DNA from: Hygrocybe punicea
Taxonomy: Eukaryota > Basidiomycota > Agaricomycetes > Agaricales > Hygrophoraceae
Assembly (NCBI GenBank): GCA_963556145.1
Contig: OY744466.1
Coordinates: 4,836,001-4,900,000, forward strand
Length of the DNA stretch: 64,000 nt
Direction of reading: 5' to 3'
The translations under genes and the position numbers were made by a program. The notes under the pieces were generated by a model. It was not told the origin of the DNA. It saw nothing but the letters and a program-made list of their open reading frames with translations, and searched no databases. Below are positions 1 through 11,900 of the stretch, one piece after another (positions within the stretch are counted from its first letter, which is position 1; the number at the start of each line of letters is the position of its first letter).

Positions 1-16
1 ACATGATGTGGCCAAG

Positions 17-100
17 TTTGGAAGGTGATGAGTCACACCTGTGATGTCACGTTTGGACGTCCAAATGTGACATCACAGGTGTGACTCGTCACCGTCCAAA
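17..100. repeat. Near-perfect 84-base palindrome
   Basis: Two 42-base arms (17-58 and 59-100) are reverse complements with about three mismatches and no loop; the centre is GGACGTCC. The arms contain GTGATGTCAC and CACACCTGTGATGTCAC. A related but shorter pair of palindromes lies at 21596-21673. It could be the terminus of a DNA transposon or a foldback remnant; no coding function is visible. Confidence 0.8.
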
Positions 101-449
101 TTTATATACAGGCTGGGAACGTTGTAAATGGCACTGTTGTAGAGAAATGGAATTGGAATGATGTGAAAATTGTCAATATAATTCATAATCTGGCTAGGAA
201 CATTGTAAATGGCACTTTGTTACCAAGACATTTAATTACAGCATCGCTTCCAAATAATGTACACCAGTGCCTTGAATTCAACCGCATTTGTACACAGTGC
301 TGAACAAGAACATTCAGAAATTGGACTGAACATCAAAGGATGTAGCAGACCTGTAGCAAAACTAGTGGCTAGGTGAACGAAATATCCCATACACATACGA
401 ACATCTTCGTCCACACCAAACATGGGTGGCCAACCTTCTTTCAGGAACG
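101..449. other. No gene; short direct repeat
   Basis: No coding region is recognised. The motif TTGTAAATGGCACT occurs twice, near 122-135 and 203-216, each preceded by CTRGGAAC. The last eight bases, CAGGAACG at 442-449, are the left copy of the target duplication of the next element. Confidence 0.6.
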
Positions 450-1418
450 TAGTGTTGCCGAATTTCAGTTCGGTCTGGTTCCGACCCTTTTTGGCAGAAC
501 CGCGAACTGAACTTTGGGTCCAGTTTGGCGCATGGCCAAACCTGGACCCAGACGGCGTCGAACCGTCTCGCCGCGTTTGGTCTGGGTTCAGACGCGGTCT
601 GAAACCCAGACCGAGGTGGGCTCCCATGAGCTCCATTCTCCTCGCGAATGGCAGGCACATATCAATAGATACGGCGCTGAATATTGCAAGGTAGATGGGT
701 GCGGGGGAGCCCTCCGGTGTCCCCAAGGGATGTGGAGGGATGGGGTGTCTTGTCCCATGGTCCCTGCCTGGCATTGCCGGCGTTTGCTGCTGCTGCCGTT
801 GCCGTTGCTGCCAGTGCTGCTGCTGCTGTTGCCATTGCCGTTGCCATTGCTGCTGGCACTGCAGTTGCTGCTGCTGCTGCTGCCGCTGTTGCTGGCCGTT
901 GCCATTGCCATTGCCACCGCTGGTGGTGGTGGTGGTGGTGGTGGTGGTGGTGGTGTTGCGGCTGTCCCATGTCCATTGGCGTTGGGTGGTCATCTCGTGG
1001 CCGTGGGTGTGGTCACACTGCAGTCACGGTCGAGCTTCCTGTAGCAGGCAACATTAGTAAAGTTCAGGAAAGTAAAATACATACCTGTGTTCATGAACGT
1101 GACATTGTGTTGCGTTCATTGGCCGTGCGTTGTTGCGTATTGGTGAAGAAAGCTACCTGTAACGGTCACATGATACTGTTTAACACGAAAAAGTAAGCAA
1201 AGGAATGCGAAAAATAAATGAAATAAATACCTTAAAAATATCCATGTTCGTGGTTTGGACGTGGTTTGGAGCAGTTCAGGAAATCCAGCAGGCCTCGAAA
1301 CCTGGAACTGAACCTGCGGTCCGGTTCAGCACTTGGCTGAACTTAGACTGAACTTAGGGTTCGGTTCGGGGTTTGAACCAGGTTCGGCTAGGTTCGGAAC
1401 TGAACTACGGCAACACTA
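450..1418. mobile_element. Non-autonomous hAT element (MITE), 969 bases
   Basis: The element begins TAGTGTTGCCG and ends CGGCAACACTA, an 11-base perfect terminal inverted repeat; beyond it both ends share TTCAGTTC. Perfect 8-base target duplications, CAGGAACG at 442-449 and 1419-1426, flank it, which is the hAT signature. Both subterminal zones are rich in GGTTCGG-type repeats and the core is a trinucleotide-repeat block. No transposase domain is present, so it depends on a transposase in trans. Long open frames in the core on both strands are repeat artefacts. Confidence 0.93.
780..955. repeat. CTG / GCCATT / GGT microsatellite block
   Basis: The core of the MITE is low-complexity sequence: interrupted CTG and GCCATT repeats followed by about 12 GGT units near 921-955. 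Depending on frame it would encode poly-His, poly-Gln, poly-Val or poly-Cys. Other hAT elements in the window (42436-42500 and 42730-42770) also have GGT tracts, so this is a recurrent feature of the family. Confidence 0.9.
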
Positions 1419-1864
1419 CAGGAACGGCGTTTGTGCAGGGCCTGCGTCTTCTGATTGCATCATGCCTGGCCATCAGACAGAATAATGTCCTTGTTTGGTG
1501 ACGGCGGCATGAAAATACGCGAATAGATTTCAGGCACATCCCTACACAATCAAAAGTGGGTTGAGTGTAATGTTCTACACAGATGGTGGGAAGCATTCAA
1601 TGTCGTGAACATGAGCAGTTTCACCAGGCAGCATATCAACAAGAACCGTCATAAATACAGCTTTGGAAATTTTCCTGGTACAGCGCCCTACCAAGGATAC
1701 AAGGGAGCTGTCATTTGCTGCAGTACAAGTGAACATTGAAACGCAGAAATATCGTAGTGTATTAGCCTCAAGAAAAATTACCTTTCGGAACGTTGATGTT
1801 GCGACTCAGGATGTGACAAAATAAGGTGAATTCTGACCAAATAAAAACAAATGCTCAGGGTGGC
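1419..1864. other. No gene recognised
   Basis: Unique-looking sequence between the hAT MITE and the 3' end of the LINE. The only long frames are shadow-like with no family resemblance. The last bases, AGGGTGGC at 1857-1864, are repeated at 21454-21461 and mark the LINE insertion site. Confidence 0.5.
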
Positions 1865-1865
1865 A

Positions 1866-2129
1866 TTTTTTATTTTTTATTTTTTTTATTTTTTTATCCT
1901 AGTTTATTCTCCTTTATGGTACATCGTATGTAGAGATTACTGTGAAATATGCTACTTGTTACAACAAAGAGTGCGTGTGAGGCTGGGGCAACATGTGGGC
2001 ACGGCAGTGCTGTTCCCGGTGGGAGTATGTCTCCCGTAATAATTGAACCTGGGTGTGGTTAGATCGTAAGGTAGGGGGGGGCAAAGGCCAGGGGCCAGGG
2101 GATGTGCAGACCAGGGTGGGGCTGCTGCT
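1866..2129 (-). other. LINE 3' untranslated region and A-rich tail
   Basis: After the ORF2 stop (complement of 2130-2132) about 230 bases of untranslated sequence lead to an AATAAA-like signal and a (TAAAAAA)n tail, visible on the plus strand as runs of T between 1866 and 1898. The tail abuts the target-site duplication, as expected from target-primed reverse transcription. Confidence 0.85.
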
Positions 2130-3599
2130 TTATTCGTGTGCGATGTCGGGAATGTTTCCAAATGCTTGCCGGAGTCGTTGTGTGTCATTGATGTAGCGGA
2201 AAAGCGGTGGGAGGTGTTTCGGGGTGCATAGCAGCTTCTTCACGTATCCCGCGTCACGCCCTGCTATCTGACGTAGTCTCCAGCATGCGTGGTCATGAGC
2301 CATGCAGGGCAGGAGGAAGTGGGTGACCGTCTCGTGGTGACGGCAACAGCATGGGCAGGTGGGGGTGTTAGCGCGGTTGATCTTGTGCAGGTGGTGGTTG
2401 AGCCCTATGTGGCCTGTTCGCAGTTGCGTGAGGATCGGGTCACTTTCTGATATGTGGACTGCATGAAGCTCGGGTCAATCTCCAGAAGTCGCCGGTACCT
2501 TGGGGACTGGTGCCATTCCCTATCCGCTCGCTTCTTTAGTTTGCTCAAGAACATCCTCGCCACTGCTGCCTTGCTGCGCGGTAGAGCGTGCTGTAGTGGG
2601 GCAGGGATTCCTGTGGCCACTGTGCTATTCCCTTGTGCCGCTTTCTTCGCATGGTCATCTGCTACCTCATTGCTGTCGATGCCCTCATGTCCGGGTGTCC
2701 ATTTAATTGTAAGGTCCATTCTTTTGTGCTGCCTCATAACCATATCTAGCCTCCTGTGGAACAAATCAAATACGTGGCGTGACGGGCCTGCTTCGAGAGA
2801 TTTGGTCACCCAAATCGCTGCTTGTCCATCCATGAACATCGAGACGTCTCGAACCCTCTTTTCTCCTCTCAGCAGCTCTAGTCCCAATATCATCCCTATC
2901 CCCTCCCCTTCATGTACCGTGTGATGCTCCTGTTTCCCTAGCTTGTACCTTCTAACTCTCCTTCTCCTTCGTCCTGCTCTCATCAGTACCGCCGCTGCAC
3001 CTATCATCCCATCCAGCCCTAATCTGTTGGTGTATATCTTTATATCGTTGTCATCTCGTTCGTGTGCTTCCTTGGCCTTTTCTCTCGACAGCTGTATCTG
3101 TGTTTTGATCTCGGGTTCCCATTTTGTGTCGTATCTACATGTGGTGATCTTTTCCATCTGCTCTGTTTTTATGTTGTAGTCCCATATCAGATCGCGTATG
3201 GGGGTGGGGTGTCTCTTTACCCGGCGTACCTGTGCGTCCTTGATGGCTTTACTTAGTGGGTGCGTCGGCGGGAGCGTTGCAAGGCATAGAGCTGCCCGGT
3301 GTCATATCCTATCTACTAAGAAATGAAATGGTAGCAGGTCTGCATGGGCATCTAAGATGTCAGTGGCCATGGTCGACAATGTGCCGGTGATCATCAGAGC
3401 CACCTTGCATTGTATGCCCGCCAGTTTCCATGTCATCGCCGTATTCCCTGCACGTCGTCTATCCCCTGTTCCTTCTCTCTTCTGCATCGAGCCCACGAAG
3501 ACCTCTGCAGCATACAGCATTCTCGGGACTGCGATGGACAGGTAAAGCCGTCTCATGATCTTCGCTGGTATTCCCCCTGATGCTTTGGAAGGTCTCCGG
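2130..3599 (-). pseudogene. LINE ORF2, C-terminal part: RNase H and CCHC-like end
   Basis: This is the last third of ORF2, cut from the RT part by the gypsy insertion at CCGG (3596-3599). It starts with the RT thumb and connection (about 3302-3599), then an in-frame TGA, then RNase H (about 2405-3060) and a C-terminal segment with a CPCC...H pattern near 2330. RNase H motifs visible are YTNRLGLDG, EGEGIG, MFMDGQ and NEVADDHA. The first catalytic aspartate, normally YTD or YSD, is Asn here. The final stretch down to 2130 continues beyond a frame break near 2405. The domain would remove template RNA during retrotransposition. Confidence 0.88.
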
Positions 3600-4109
3600 T
3601 GTAGAGGGCAAGGTCCCTCTATACACGAAAACCCGACATATACGACACAACCCGAATCTGCACAAAGACCTATAACGAACCCGATCGAAATACGTTCCAA
3701 AATCCACCAAACCCGGATCCGGATCCGATCCGTAACACAGGGCGGCACTCAACCCGATTGTATACATTCTCATCACGACGATCATCAACACCGGTTCACC
3801 CCTATACTACAGTTCCTATCACGTTTCGTAGAGACACTGATCGGGTTGATATGTTTCAGTAGATTTGACGTTTACTGCCTCTTCTCCTAACTGGTCTGTG
3901 CAGAGCACCGCCTTGTTTAAGTACTATAAAATGTAGAGATAGTGGTACCAATAATACAAGTTGACTCTTCACCCCAAAACGCACAGAACCCTTTCGTACT
4001 AAGTCTCTCACCACTTTCCGTTATCCCATAACAAACCCGCCCTTACTATCCCTAAATACTCTTCGTCAACTCCACGACCCAACCGGATCCGACACCCAAA
4101 TCAATCCGG
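3600..4109 (+). repeat. Gypsy 5' LTR, first 510 bases
   Basis: Matches 14693-15202 with few differences. It begins with a short hairpin (TAGAGGG / TCCCTCTA), contains direct GGATCC-type repeats and a TATAAAA box at 3925-3931 that probably marks the promoter. It is interrupted at 4110 by another LTR-type insertion and resumes at 6007. Confidence 0.95.
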
Positions 4110-5044
4110 TGTTTTGCGTGGGAAGTGTTTGAACAAATCCACACCAAGGGTTTCCGGAGTGCATCGTTGATCAGGAAATTACCTTGTTGTCCTTTGGGAA
4201 CAAGGATTTAGCTCTTCTATAACTCTGGGTTATTCCTGTTGGGTGGTGGGGTTGTGGTGTGAATCCTATCAAAGGTTAGCTTTGAAAGATACAACAAATA
4301 CTTGACAATAATATAAGTCAGATGTATGACTTATAGAGGATGAGTGAACAGTGAGGTCTTCCCTACTAAAGGTAAAGACTTTGAGTGACAAGAGGTATGC
4401 AAGAGTATAAGCGGATAATAACTCAAGCAAGTATGAACAGTGTAAGATGAACAAGTGTACAACAGTCAAGTATACAAGTAGCAAGTATACAATGAGCAGA
4501 GGTACAACAGAGATGAGCGATAGATTATGGACGATGGGTGGTAGATGATGGGCGATGGGCAATGTAACAGTAGATGTCAGACAAAAGGGAGGTGTGACAA
4601 AATACTATGTACAGAATGAATCAACTGAACAATAGGCAAGTAGAATTGATAATCAAGATATCGGACTTTATTCCGAAGCTTCAAACGCACATTGGCTACT
4701 AGTGCAGAATAAAGTACTGGGATATCTTTGGTGATGATCAATAGAACTTGAAAGAAGATGAATGTGACTGTACTACGTGACAGAACACAAAGAAAATATA
4801 TCAAACAAGTAATAAGGGAGTATCAATATAACTGCAATTGATATCCTTAAACAAATGAATGATGACTTGAACTGCAATTGGTATTTGAAGTACTACTACA
4901 CAAGTAATACAAACAAACACAGAGGGGTGAATCAGAATCTGGGAGAGGGACTGTCCTGTGACTGGGCCTGTCAGATTAGGTGACTGAGCCATCTCCAGCA
5001 GAAACTGGGCTCTATATATACCTATTCTACAGCAGGAGTCATAC

Positions 5045-5393
5045 TGAGTCATAGAATGGTATATGAAATGGAGAGCATAGGATATGACTCATAGGGAGTC
5101 ATATAGAGGAGAGGCATAGGTTTATGACTCATAAGGAGTCATAATGATGAAAGGCATGGGGGGTTATGACTCATAAGGAGTCATAAGAAAGGAAGGCATG
5201 GGTTTGTGACTCATACAGAGTCAATTAATGAGTCACATAGGTATTATAATCAAAGGAGGGGGCATAATGAGTCAGAAATAGTCATAATTAGTCATGGGTG
5301 GTCATAATGAGTCATGGGGGGTCATGAGTATGTCATAAGGGTCATAATTTGTCATGGATAGACCAATGAGTCACATTTGATGGGAGTGAGTCA
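5045..5393. promoter_or_regulatory. Array of ten TGACTCA/TGAGTCA motifs
   Basis: TGACTCA or its complement TGAGTCA begins at 5045, 5085, 5125, 5167, 5207, 5229, 5268, 5308, 5367 and 5387. Several occur in palindromic pairs (ATGACTCATAAGGAGTCAT) and the 5085-5207 copies are spaced about 40 bases apart. This heptamer is the classical Gcn4/AP-1-type bZIP site. Function here is inferred from sequence only. Confidence 0.6.
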
Positions 5394-5514
5394 TGTTGCT
5401 GGTCCAATCTTGGGTGTGTGAATCAAAGGCAAGGGCTGTGCCAGGCTATGCTTCTAGAATCATCTTCCTGAGGCTGTGCTTCTTGATCAATTGATGCCAT
5501 GCCATGTGTGTATC

Positions 5515-5864
5515 CTTATCAGTTAAGAAAAAGATAAGATCTGGGCTGGGCTGTATTTGATCAATTGATATGAAATGTGATGTGCTTCTTGATCAGGGAA
5601 TGATGGGTGGCATGTGTTATCTCTATGATTGGAGATAAGGATGTGGCTGTGCTTCTTGTGCTTCTTTGGCCTCTGATAAGATGTTTTGGGGGCCTTATCA
5701 GTTAAGATAAGGGTATTCCTTCATTTCTTCTGCATAGATAAGGGTTTTCTTGCATGTCCCTTCTGTAGATAAGGGTTTCCTTGCATGTCCCTTGTATAGA
5801 TAAGGGTTTCATGTATGTCCTATGTGCAGATAAGGATTTCCTGTGTGTCCTATATGCAGATAAG
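5515..5864. promoter_or_regulatory. Array of eleven GATAAG motifs
   Basis: GATAAG occurs at 5533, 5634, 5675, 5706, 5737, 5768, 5799, 5829 and 5859, and its complement CTTATC at 5515 and 5694. The last six are spaced about 30 bases apart in degenerate tandem units (AGATAAGGGTTTCCTTGCAT). GATA sites of this form bind fungal GATA factors of the AreA/NIT2 or iron-repressor type. Binding is not shown. Confidence 0.55.
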
Positions 5865-6002
5865 GGTATTCCTTTCTACTCCATATGCAGATGGGGGCAT
5901 TCCAGTATGAATGGTCCTTGTAATGTGATGTGTGCTGTAGGGATGGTGACTAGTGACAGCATATTACTATGTTTTGATCCGAATCCTGTTTGGATCATGA
6001 CA

Positions 6003-6201
6003 CCGGAAACCAACCCGACCAATCGGACACCAACCCGATCAATCGGAAACCAACCCGACCAATCGGAAAGGTCCAATCCTCTCCGGTTCCCACTTACGTG
6101 ACCTCGGATTCTCTACTTGCCACTCCTTTGATCACTTCTACTAGCTGATCACCCTTCACAGTAGATTCCCATTCAGATCTACAACCACACTCGCCGTCAC
6201 A
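6003..6201 (+). repeat. Gypsy 5' LTR, last 195 bases plus CCGG duplication
   Basis: 6007-6201 matches 15203-15397 and contains three direct copies of AACCCGAYCAATCGG. 6003-6006 is the duplicated CCGG created by the nested insertion. The LTR ends CGTCACA. Confidence 0.94.
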
Positions 6202-6203
6202 AC

Positions 6204-6221
6204 TGGAGCCCACCGTTAGGA
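6204..6221 (+). other. Probable primer binding site
   Basis: The sequence TGGAGCCCACCGTTAGGA starts two bases after the 5' LTR. A TGG immediately inside the LTR is expected to pair with the CCA end of a tRNA primer; the tRNA is not identified. Confidence 0.45.
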
Positions 6222-6796
6222 GTGGTTCAAGTACAAATCAACCCAGGTCCCCTATTGCTTCCTGACTCCGGTCACATACACGAACCCTTCAAGAAGAACT
6301 TTCGCTTTCTGTTAACGATCCGACAAACCAAGAGGAAGTTTTATTTGACGTACCCGAGCACCTAGCGTCGCACACTGCCCTTCCACTTGTGTCCGGATCC
6401 GGTACCCCTTTATTTACTCCGTCCAATAGTCCAGAACCTATCGATTTACCCCTCAAAATCCAGGTCATCCGCATCTCTTCGGACGAATCTTCCGAATTAA
6501 GCTCACCCCCTTCCACACCAACCTCGTCGTCTTCCGCTCAACAACAATCGGCTTTCGTTTCTAGTACCGTTCCGTCTATCGTCCCGTCTTCAATTTCGTC
6601 TCCCGATCCCGTTCCGACATCTAGTATCGTCTCGTCTGCCTCCTCGACATCGTTATCCACGAATTTTAGTGTTCCGCTTCCCGATTTGTCGAATATTGCG
6701 ATCTCGTCTCCTATAGTTTTTACATCATCGATTCCGGTTCCCGTTGTTCCCATCCCATCTACATCTACATCCTCGATCCCCATTCCTACACCCGTT

Positions 6797-8911
6797 ATGG
6801 CCACTACCCGACAAATGCCTGCACGTGGCCACGCCACGGCTCCGACCTTTGACAGGAACCTGTTAAATCTTAAACGTTTCTTCGACGAAGTCGACCTCTC
6901 AGCAGACGAGGCCAAACTCGACGACAGGGGCAAAATTAAACATAGTCTTCGGTATGCCAGTATAGCCGACTTCGAGATTTGGGATCGTTTACCAACAGCG
7001 GCCGGTGGCGATTTTGATGATTTTCGAAAAGTGGTTATACAATTATATCCCGGTGCTGAGGACGATCGACGATATTCGGTCGCGGACCTCGATCGACTTA
7101 CTATTACACAAGCCTGACATGGGATCCGTACCCACGCAGAGTTGGGAGAATATTATAGAGAATTCTTCCGTATCGCGGGTTTCTTACTTGACAAGAGACG
7201 GATCTCAGAACGTGAACGAAATCTGGCGTACAAGGCCGGATTCGACCCTGATCTTAAACAGCGGGTTAAAATGAGGATGCAGTATAGCAAACCCGACCAT
7301 TTCCACGACGATCCTTACGATTTTCAAGAATTTCACAATTGCGCTCATTTCCTGTTGGCCGGAACCGCAGCCGACCAAGGATCCTTTACCCGATCCACGT
7401 GTACTTGTCCCACTCCCGAACCTGTTGTACCAAAAGCGGAACCACCCGATAATGGCATGGCCGATCTTATTCGGCTTATGACGCAACAAATAGCAATGCT
7501 TACCCAGACCATGGCCGCCCAGCATTCGCGTCCGAATCCTATACCACGTCCCCCGGCTCCCCGCCTTACAGACAACGGATCAGTACCGCCTCCGGCGGAA
7601 AAATGTTGCTATTTTTGTCACGACCCGATGCACTTGATTCCGCAATGCCCCCACGTCGACAAATATATCTGCAATGGAAAATGTATCCGCAACGAGGCCG
7701 GTCGTGTCGTCTTACCCAACGGATATTTTATCCCTCGTCATATTGTCGGCCGAACTCTTCGGGAATGCTTCGACCTTTGGCATGCCCAGAACCCCGGACA
7801 GAAAGCAGCAGTCACGACGCAACGCGACCCCCCTCCTCATATGAAGGTCAACATCGTGGAAGTTGTCGATGTTCCCAACGAAGACGCTCCTCTCCCTTTT
7901 GGTAACGAGGTCTATCATTCCACAGTTCACGACCACGTATGTGTTCCTGACGACAATGACTGCGAAGAGGAAATCCAGGTTTTGGAAGTGGAACTTCAGA
8001 AGGCGAAAAGTAAGCGTGTCCGATTTGACGGGGTCGAGATTCTGCCTTGCTACTCCAAAGGGAAAGGGAGAACACCCAATCCGTCTCTTAAACCCGTTCC
8101 TTCCGCCCCTGTGGACCCGCCGGTAGCTGGTCCTTCTTCTGCACAACCGCAACCTCCTTCGGCCGTGACGGCTTCGATTCCACGAACACCCGCTCCACAA
8201 ACTGGTCCCTTTCCGACCCCGCCGCAATATCATGATCAGGCTCCTGTCGAGGATGCTCGTCTGGTGAAATCCGTGGCTAGTCGGGCTCTCGATACGGAAA
8301 TCAGGGTTTCACAACGCGAACTATTGGCCATAGCACCGGATATCCGCCGACATTTCAAGGAAATTACTACTTCGAAAAAGATTCCTAACGAAGCAAATCC
8401 GGCCCAGGTCTTCCACCAAGCAATGACGAGTAACGTCCCGACCCACCCGTGTGATGATTGCCACGAGAATATTCCACTCATTGTTGCCGAAAACGCTGTG
8501 CCCCTTCGTGCCATCTACCCGCTCATTGATGGAAAATACCGGTTTGAATGTGTTGTGGATGGGGGATCTATGATCATCGGTATGTGGCGCGACTTATGGA
8601 ACAAACTCGGTCTCGGATTGCAAAATCACAAACTCGTCTTACAATCCGCCAATTCGATGGACAATGATACGCTCGGACGGATTGCAAATCTTCGTTTCGG
8701 ATTTGGAGAATTCGATATTTACCTCCAAGTCCAAGTCATCGAGGACACCCCATATGAAGTTTTGTTGGGTCGTCCGTTTGCCACGTTAACTAATCTCGTC
8801 ACAAAGGATTTCCGCGACAGCAATCAGATTATCACGCTTACCGATCCTAATTCCGGTGCAATAGTTACTGTTCCGACGGTGGAACACAACGAAAAAGAAC
8901 GGCGTGCCTGA
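6797..8911 (+). pseudogene. Gypsy gag-protease, one nonsense codon
   Basis: One frame runs from about 6268 (no ATG, Ser/Pro-rich leader) through the first good ATG at 6797 (MATTRQMPARGHA) to the stop at 8909-8911. It is broken by a single TGA at 7115-7117 within the capsid region (ITQA-stop-HGIRTHAELGEYY). A CCHC zinc knuckle, C-x2-C-x4-H-x4-C, lies at 7607-7648. An aspartic protease of the retropepsin type follows, with VVDGGS at 8552-8569 in place of the usual D-S/T-G and LLGRPF downstream near 8767. Gag would form the particle and bind RNA; the protease would cut the polyproteins. Pol begins in another frame 24 bases downstream. The upstream leader may be untranslated. Confidence 0.9.
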
Positions 8912-8934
8912 TCCGACATGCGGAAACCGGGTTT

Positions 8935-11900
8935 TTGATTATTGAGGAATCGGACACAATCCGAGGAGATGTCACGCCTACGAATGATAAGCTGGAACTC
9001 GCAAGCGATCCAATTTGTTCTCATGATACCCTTCCCGATTCTATTCCGTCTTCGGATTCCAACCCGCCTTTTGACCCATCCCTCTATTTTCATTTTGATT
9101 CATCATCTACCGATTCCACTTCTAAAGAATTTTGTTTCTCTTTCGAGCTCGATTTCTCCTCAAAACTGCCGTCTTCAACCTCGGACGCGGTATCTATATT
9201 GTCATCTCTCTATTCTCATCTTGTAAAAGTATCCTCGGAAACTAAACCTGTACATAATGTATTCCAGGTTAACGCCGACCCGCCCAAACGCGATTTAAAA
9301 GGAGTCGTTGTCCGGAAAAAGTACAAGAAAGTCGCAAAAAGAGTTTGTCCCATTTCCACCACTCTTCCGGACAAGTATAGGATTATTCGTAACATCACTG
9401 GTGATCCGCTTGCCGACTTACCCACGCTTCCGACACGTCCACCCGATTTTACGCCCGGAACCCGCTACACCCAGGAACGTCACGACAAATACAACATTAA
9501 CCCGGATGACTTTCTATGGCCGGAAGAGGAAAAACTTGGCCATTTTCTTATCAAAGAACAAGAAGCCGCGTTCGCTTGGAATGAATCCGAGAAAGGTCAA
9601 TTCAATACCGATTACTTTCCGCCAATCCATATCCCGACTGTTCCCCACATGCCTTGGGTTCACAAAAATATCCCTATACCACCCGGAATTCTGGCAGAAG
9701 TCGTCCGGATTATAAAAGATAAGATTGCCGCTGGTACCTACGAGCCCTCCAATTCTTCTTACCGTTCCCGGTGGTTTTGTGTTATTAAGAAGGACGGTCT
9801 TAGCTTGCGCTTAGTGCACGACCTACAGCCGCTCAACGCTGTCACTATCCGGGACCCCGCGGTGCCCCCAATGATGGACCAACTCGCCGAATCCTTTGGC
9901 AGACATTCGTGTTACGGGGCCTTAGATCTCTTCGTATCTTTCGATCAGCAGCTTGTGCATCCAGATTCGCGCGACTACATGACCTTCCAATCCCCACTTG
10001 GTACACTCCGTCTTACACGCATTGCAATGGGATATACGAATTCACCCCAGATCATGCACGGGGATACCACATATATTTTACGCGATGAAATCCCGCACGT
10101 AACAATCCCGTTTATGGATGATATTCCTCTGAAAGGCCCCCCGACCCGTTACGAATTACCCAATGGCGGCTACGAGACTATACCAGAAAACGATGGAATA
10201 CGACGATTTGTGTGGGAATACTTTCAGGGTGTTAATCGAGTCCTACAACGTTTCTGGTACATTGGCGGAACATTCAACGGCAAGAAGCTGGAGCTTTGCC
10301 GCCCGTCTGTGGTTGTTGTTGGTCATACGTGCACTTACGAAGGTCGTGTCCCCGACGCCGGGAAGGTTCAGAAGATTTGCGATTGGCCTCTGTCTAGGAA
10401 CGCGACCGATATACGCGCCTTCCTCGGTACTTGCGGACTTATGAGGATTTTCATCAAGGGCTTTGCTTTGTACGCTCGACCTTTGGTTTATCTCACCCAG
10501 AAAGGAATACCCTTTGATTTCCAGGACGCGGAACTATCCACATTCGACTTCTTAAAACATGCCGTTGTCACGTCACCCGCATTGCGCGCCATTGATTACG
10601 AAAAAGATTGGGAAGTTATATTGGCCGTGGATTCATCGGTTATAGGTGTCGGGTTCATCCTCATGCAGATCCGCGATGACGGAAAGCGCTACCCGAGCCG
10701 CTTTGGGTCCATCACATGGAATGATCGCGAGTCACGCTATTCCCAGTCTAAGCTGGAATTGTTTGGCCTTTTCCGCGCCTTACGCTACTTCCGGGTGTTT
10801 ATCATTGGTGTCCATAATTTGACCGTCGAGGTCGACGCTAAATACATCAAGGGGATGTTGAACAACCCGGATATTCAGCCAAACGCCACAATTAATCGGT
10901 GGATCGCCGGGATTTTACTTTTCAATTTCACACTAGTCCACGTACCGGCTTCTGACCACTCCGCCACGGACGAACTCTCCCGCCAGCCACGAACTGAAGC
11001 CGATCCACCTGACACCAATGATTTTGAAGAATGGATTGACCGGTCATATGGTTTTTATATGGAAGTGGTCAACTACAGATCACCCCGATGTGACTCATCC
11101 ACCCATGTTTTATGTACGGCCTGCCAGAACCGAAGTTACGTGACAAACCCGGTAGCTGTGTACTCTGTGGAACAAACCGATGCCGATATCCCTCAGACAG
11201 CAAACACTGTTGCCGCTGACGATCGGGTTCGCGTTGTCGAACAATTCCTTCAAACACTAGAGCGTCCACCTGGATTTTCCGACCAGAAATTCCGCCAATT
11301 CATGAGATACATGCTCAAGTTCTTCCTAATCGACGATAAACTTTGGAAGAAGGACGCTCACGGAAAACATAAGGTCGTGGTTCCCGTTGGTAAACGGCTT
11401 CGACTTATCCGCGAGGTGCACGACTCCCTCGGACACAAGGGGGTGTTCTCTGTTCGAACTCATCTTTTGGATCGGTTTTGGTGGCCATTCTTGAATCACG
11501 ACATCAAGTGGTATGTCCGGTCGTGTCACCAGTGTCAAATCCGGCAAATGCGCTACCACCATATTCCGCCTACGGTTGCGACTCCGGCTTCATTATTTCG
11601 TAAAGTATACATTGATACCATGCACATGCCCCGATCCGGCGGTTTCCGCTACATTGTACAAGCTCGATGCTCCCTTACTTCGTATCCGGAGTTCCGTATG
11701 CTGCGCCGGGAAACGGGTTCTACCATAGGCGCCTTTATTTTCGAAGAAATACTGTGCTGGTGGGTTGCTTTGGAAGAAATTGTCACGGATAACGGCCCTC
11801 CGTTCGTCGACGCACTCAATTACCTCGCGGACCGTTTTGGTATCCGACACATCCGGATTTCCCCCTACAACTCACAGGCTAACAGACCTGTCGAACATCG

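Larger units (their letters stand above)
4110..6002. mobile_element. Solo-LTR-like insertion inside the gypsy 5' LTR
   Basis: The 1893-base segment starts TGTTTTGCG and ends ATCATGACA, that is TG...CA, and is flanked by CCGG (4106-4109 and 6003-6006). Removing it and one CCGG reconstitutes an exact 705-base LTR, so its borders are certain. It has no retrotransposon coding domain. It is either a long solo LTR left by recombination or a non-coding LTR derivative. Its interior holds dense TGACTCA and GATAAG arrays, annotated separately. It is younger than the gypsy insertion. Confidence 0.9.

Noticed and set aside
514..1196. Long open frames with poly-Cys/Val, poly-His or poly-Gln on both strands
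   Set aside because: They lie in the trinucleotide-repeat core of a hAT MITE bounded by perfect duplications; openness in all frames is due to repeats.
1230..1410. GGTTCGG / GGTTCAG repeats as tRNA B-boxes
   Set aside because: No A-box or cloverleaf; these repeats are subterminal to hAT ends and recur at 39900, 43000 and 50050. I found no convincing tRNA or rRNA gene in the window.
7115..7117. TGA as selenocysteine or programmed readthrough
   Set aside because: No conserved context can be shown from one copy, and the same type of stop occurs in all dead elements here; CpG decay is simpler.
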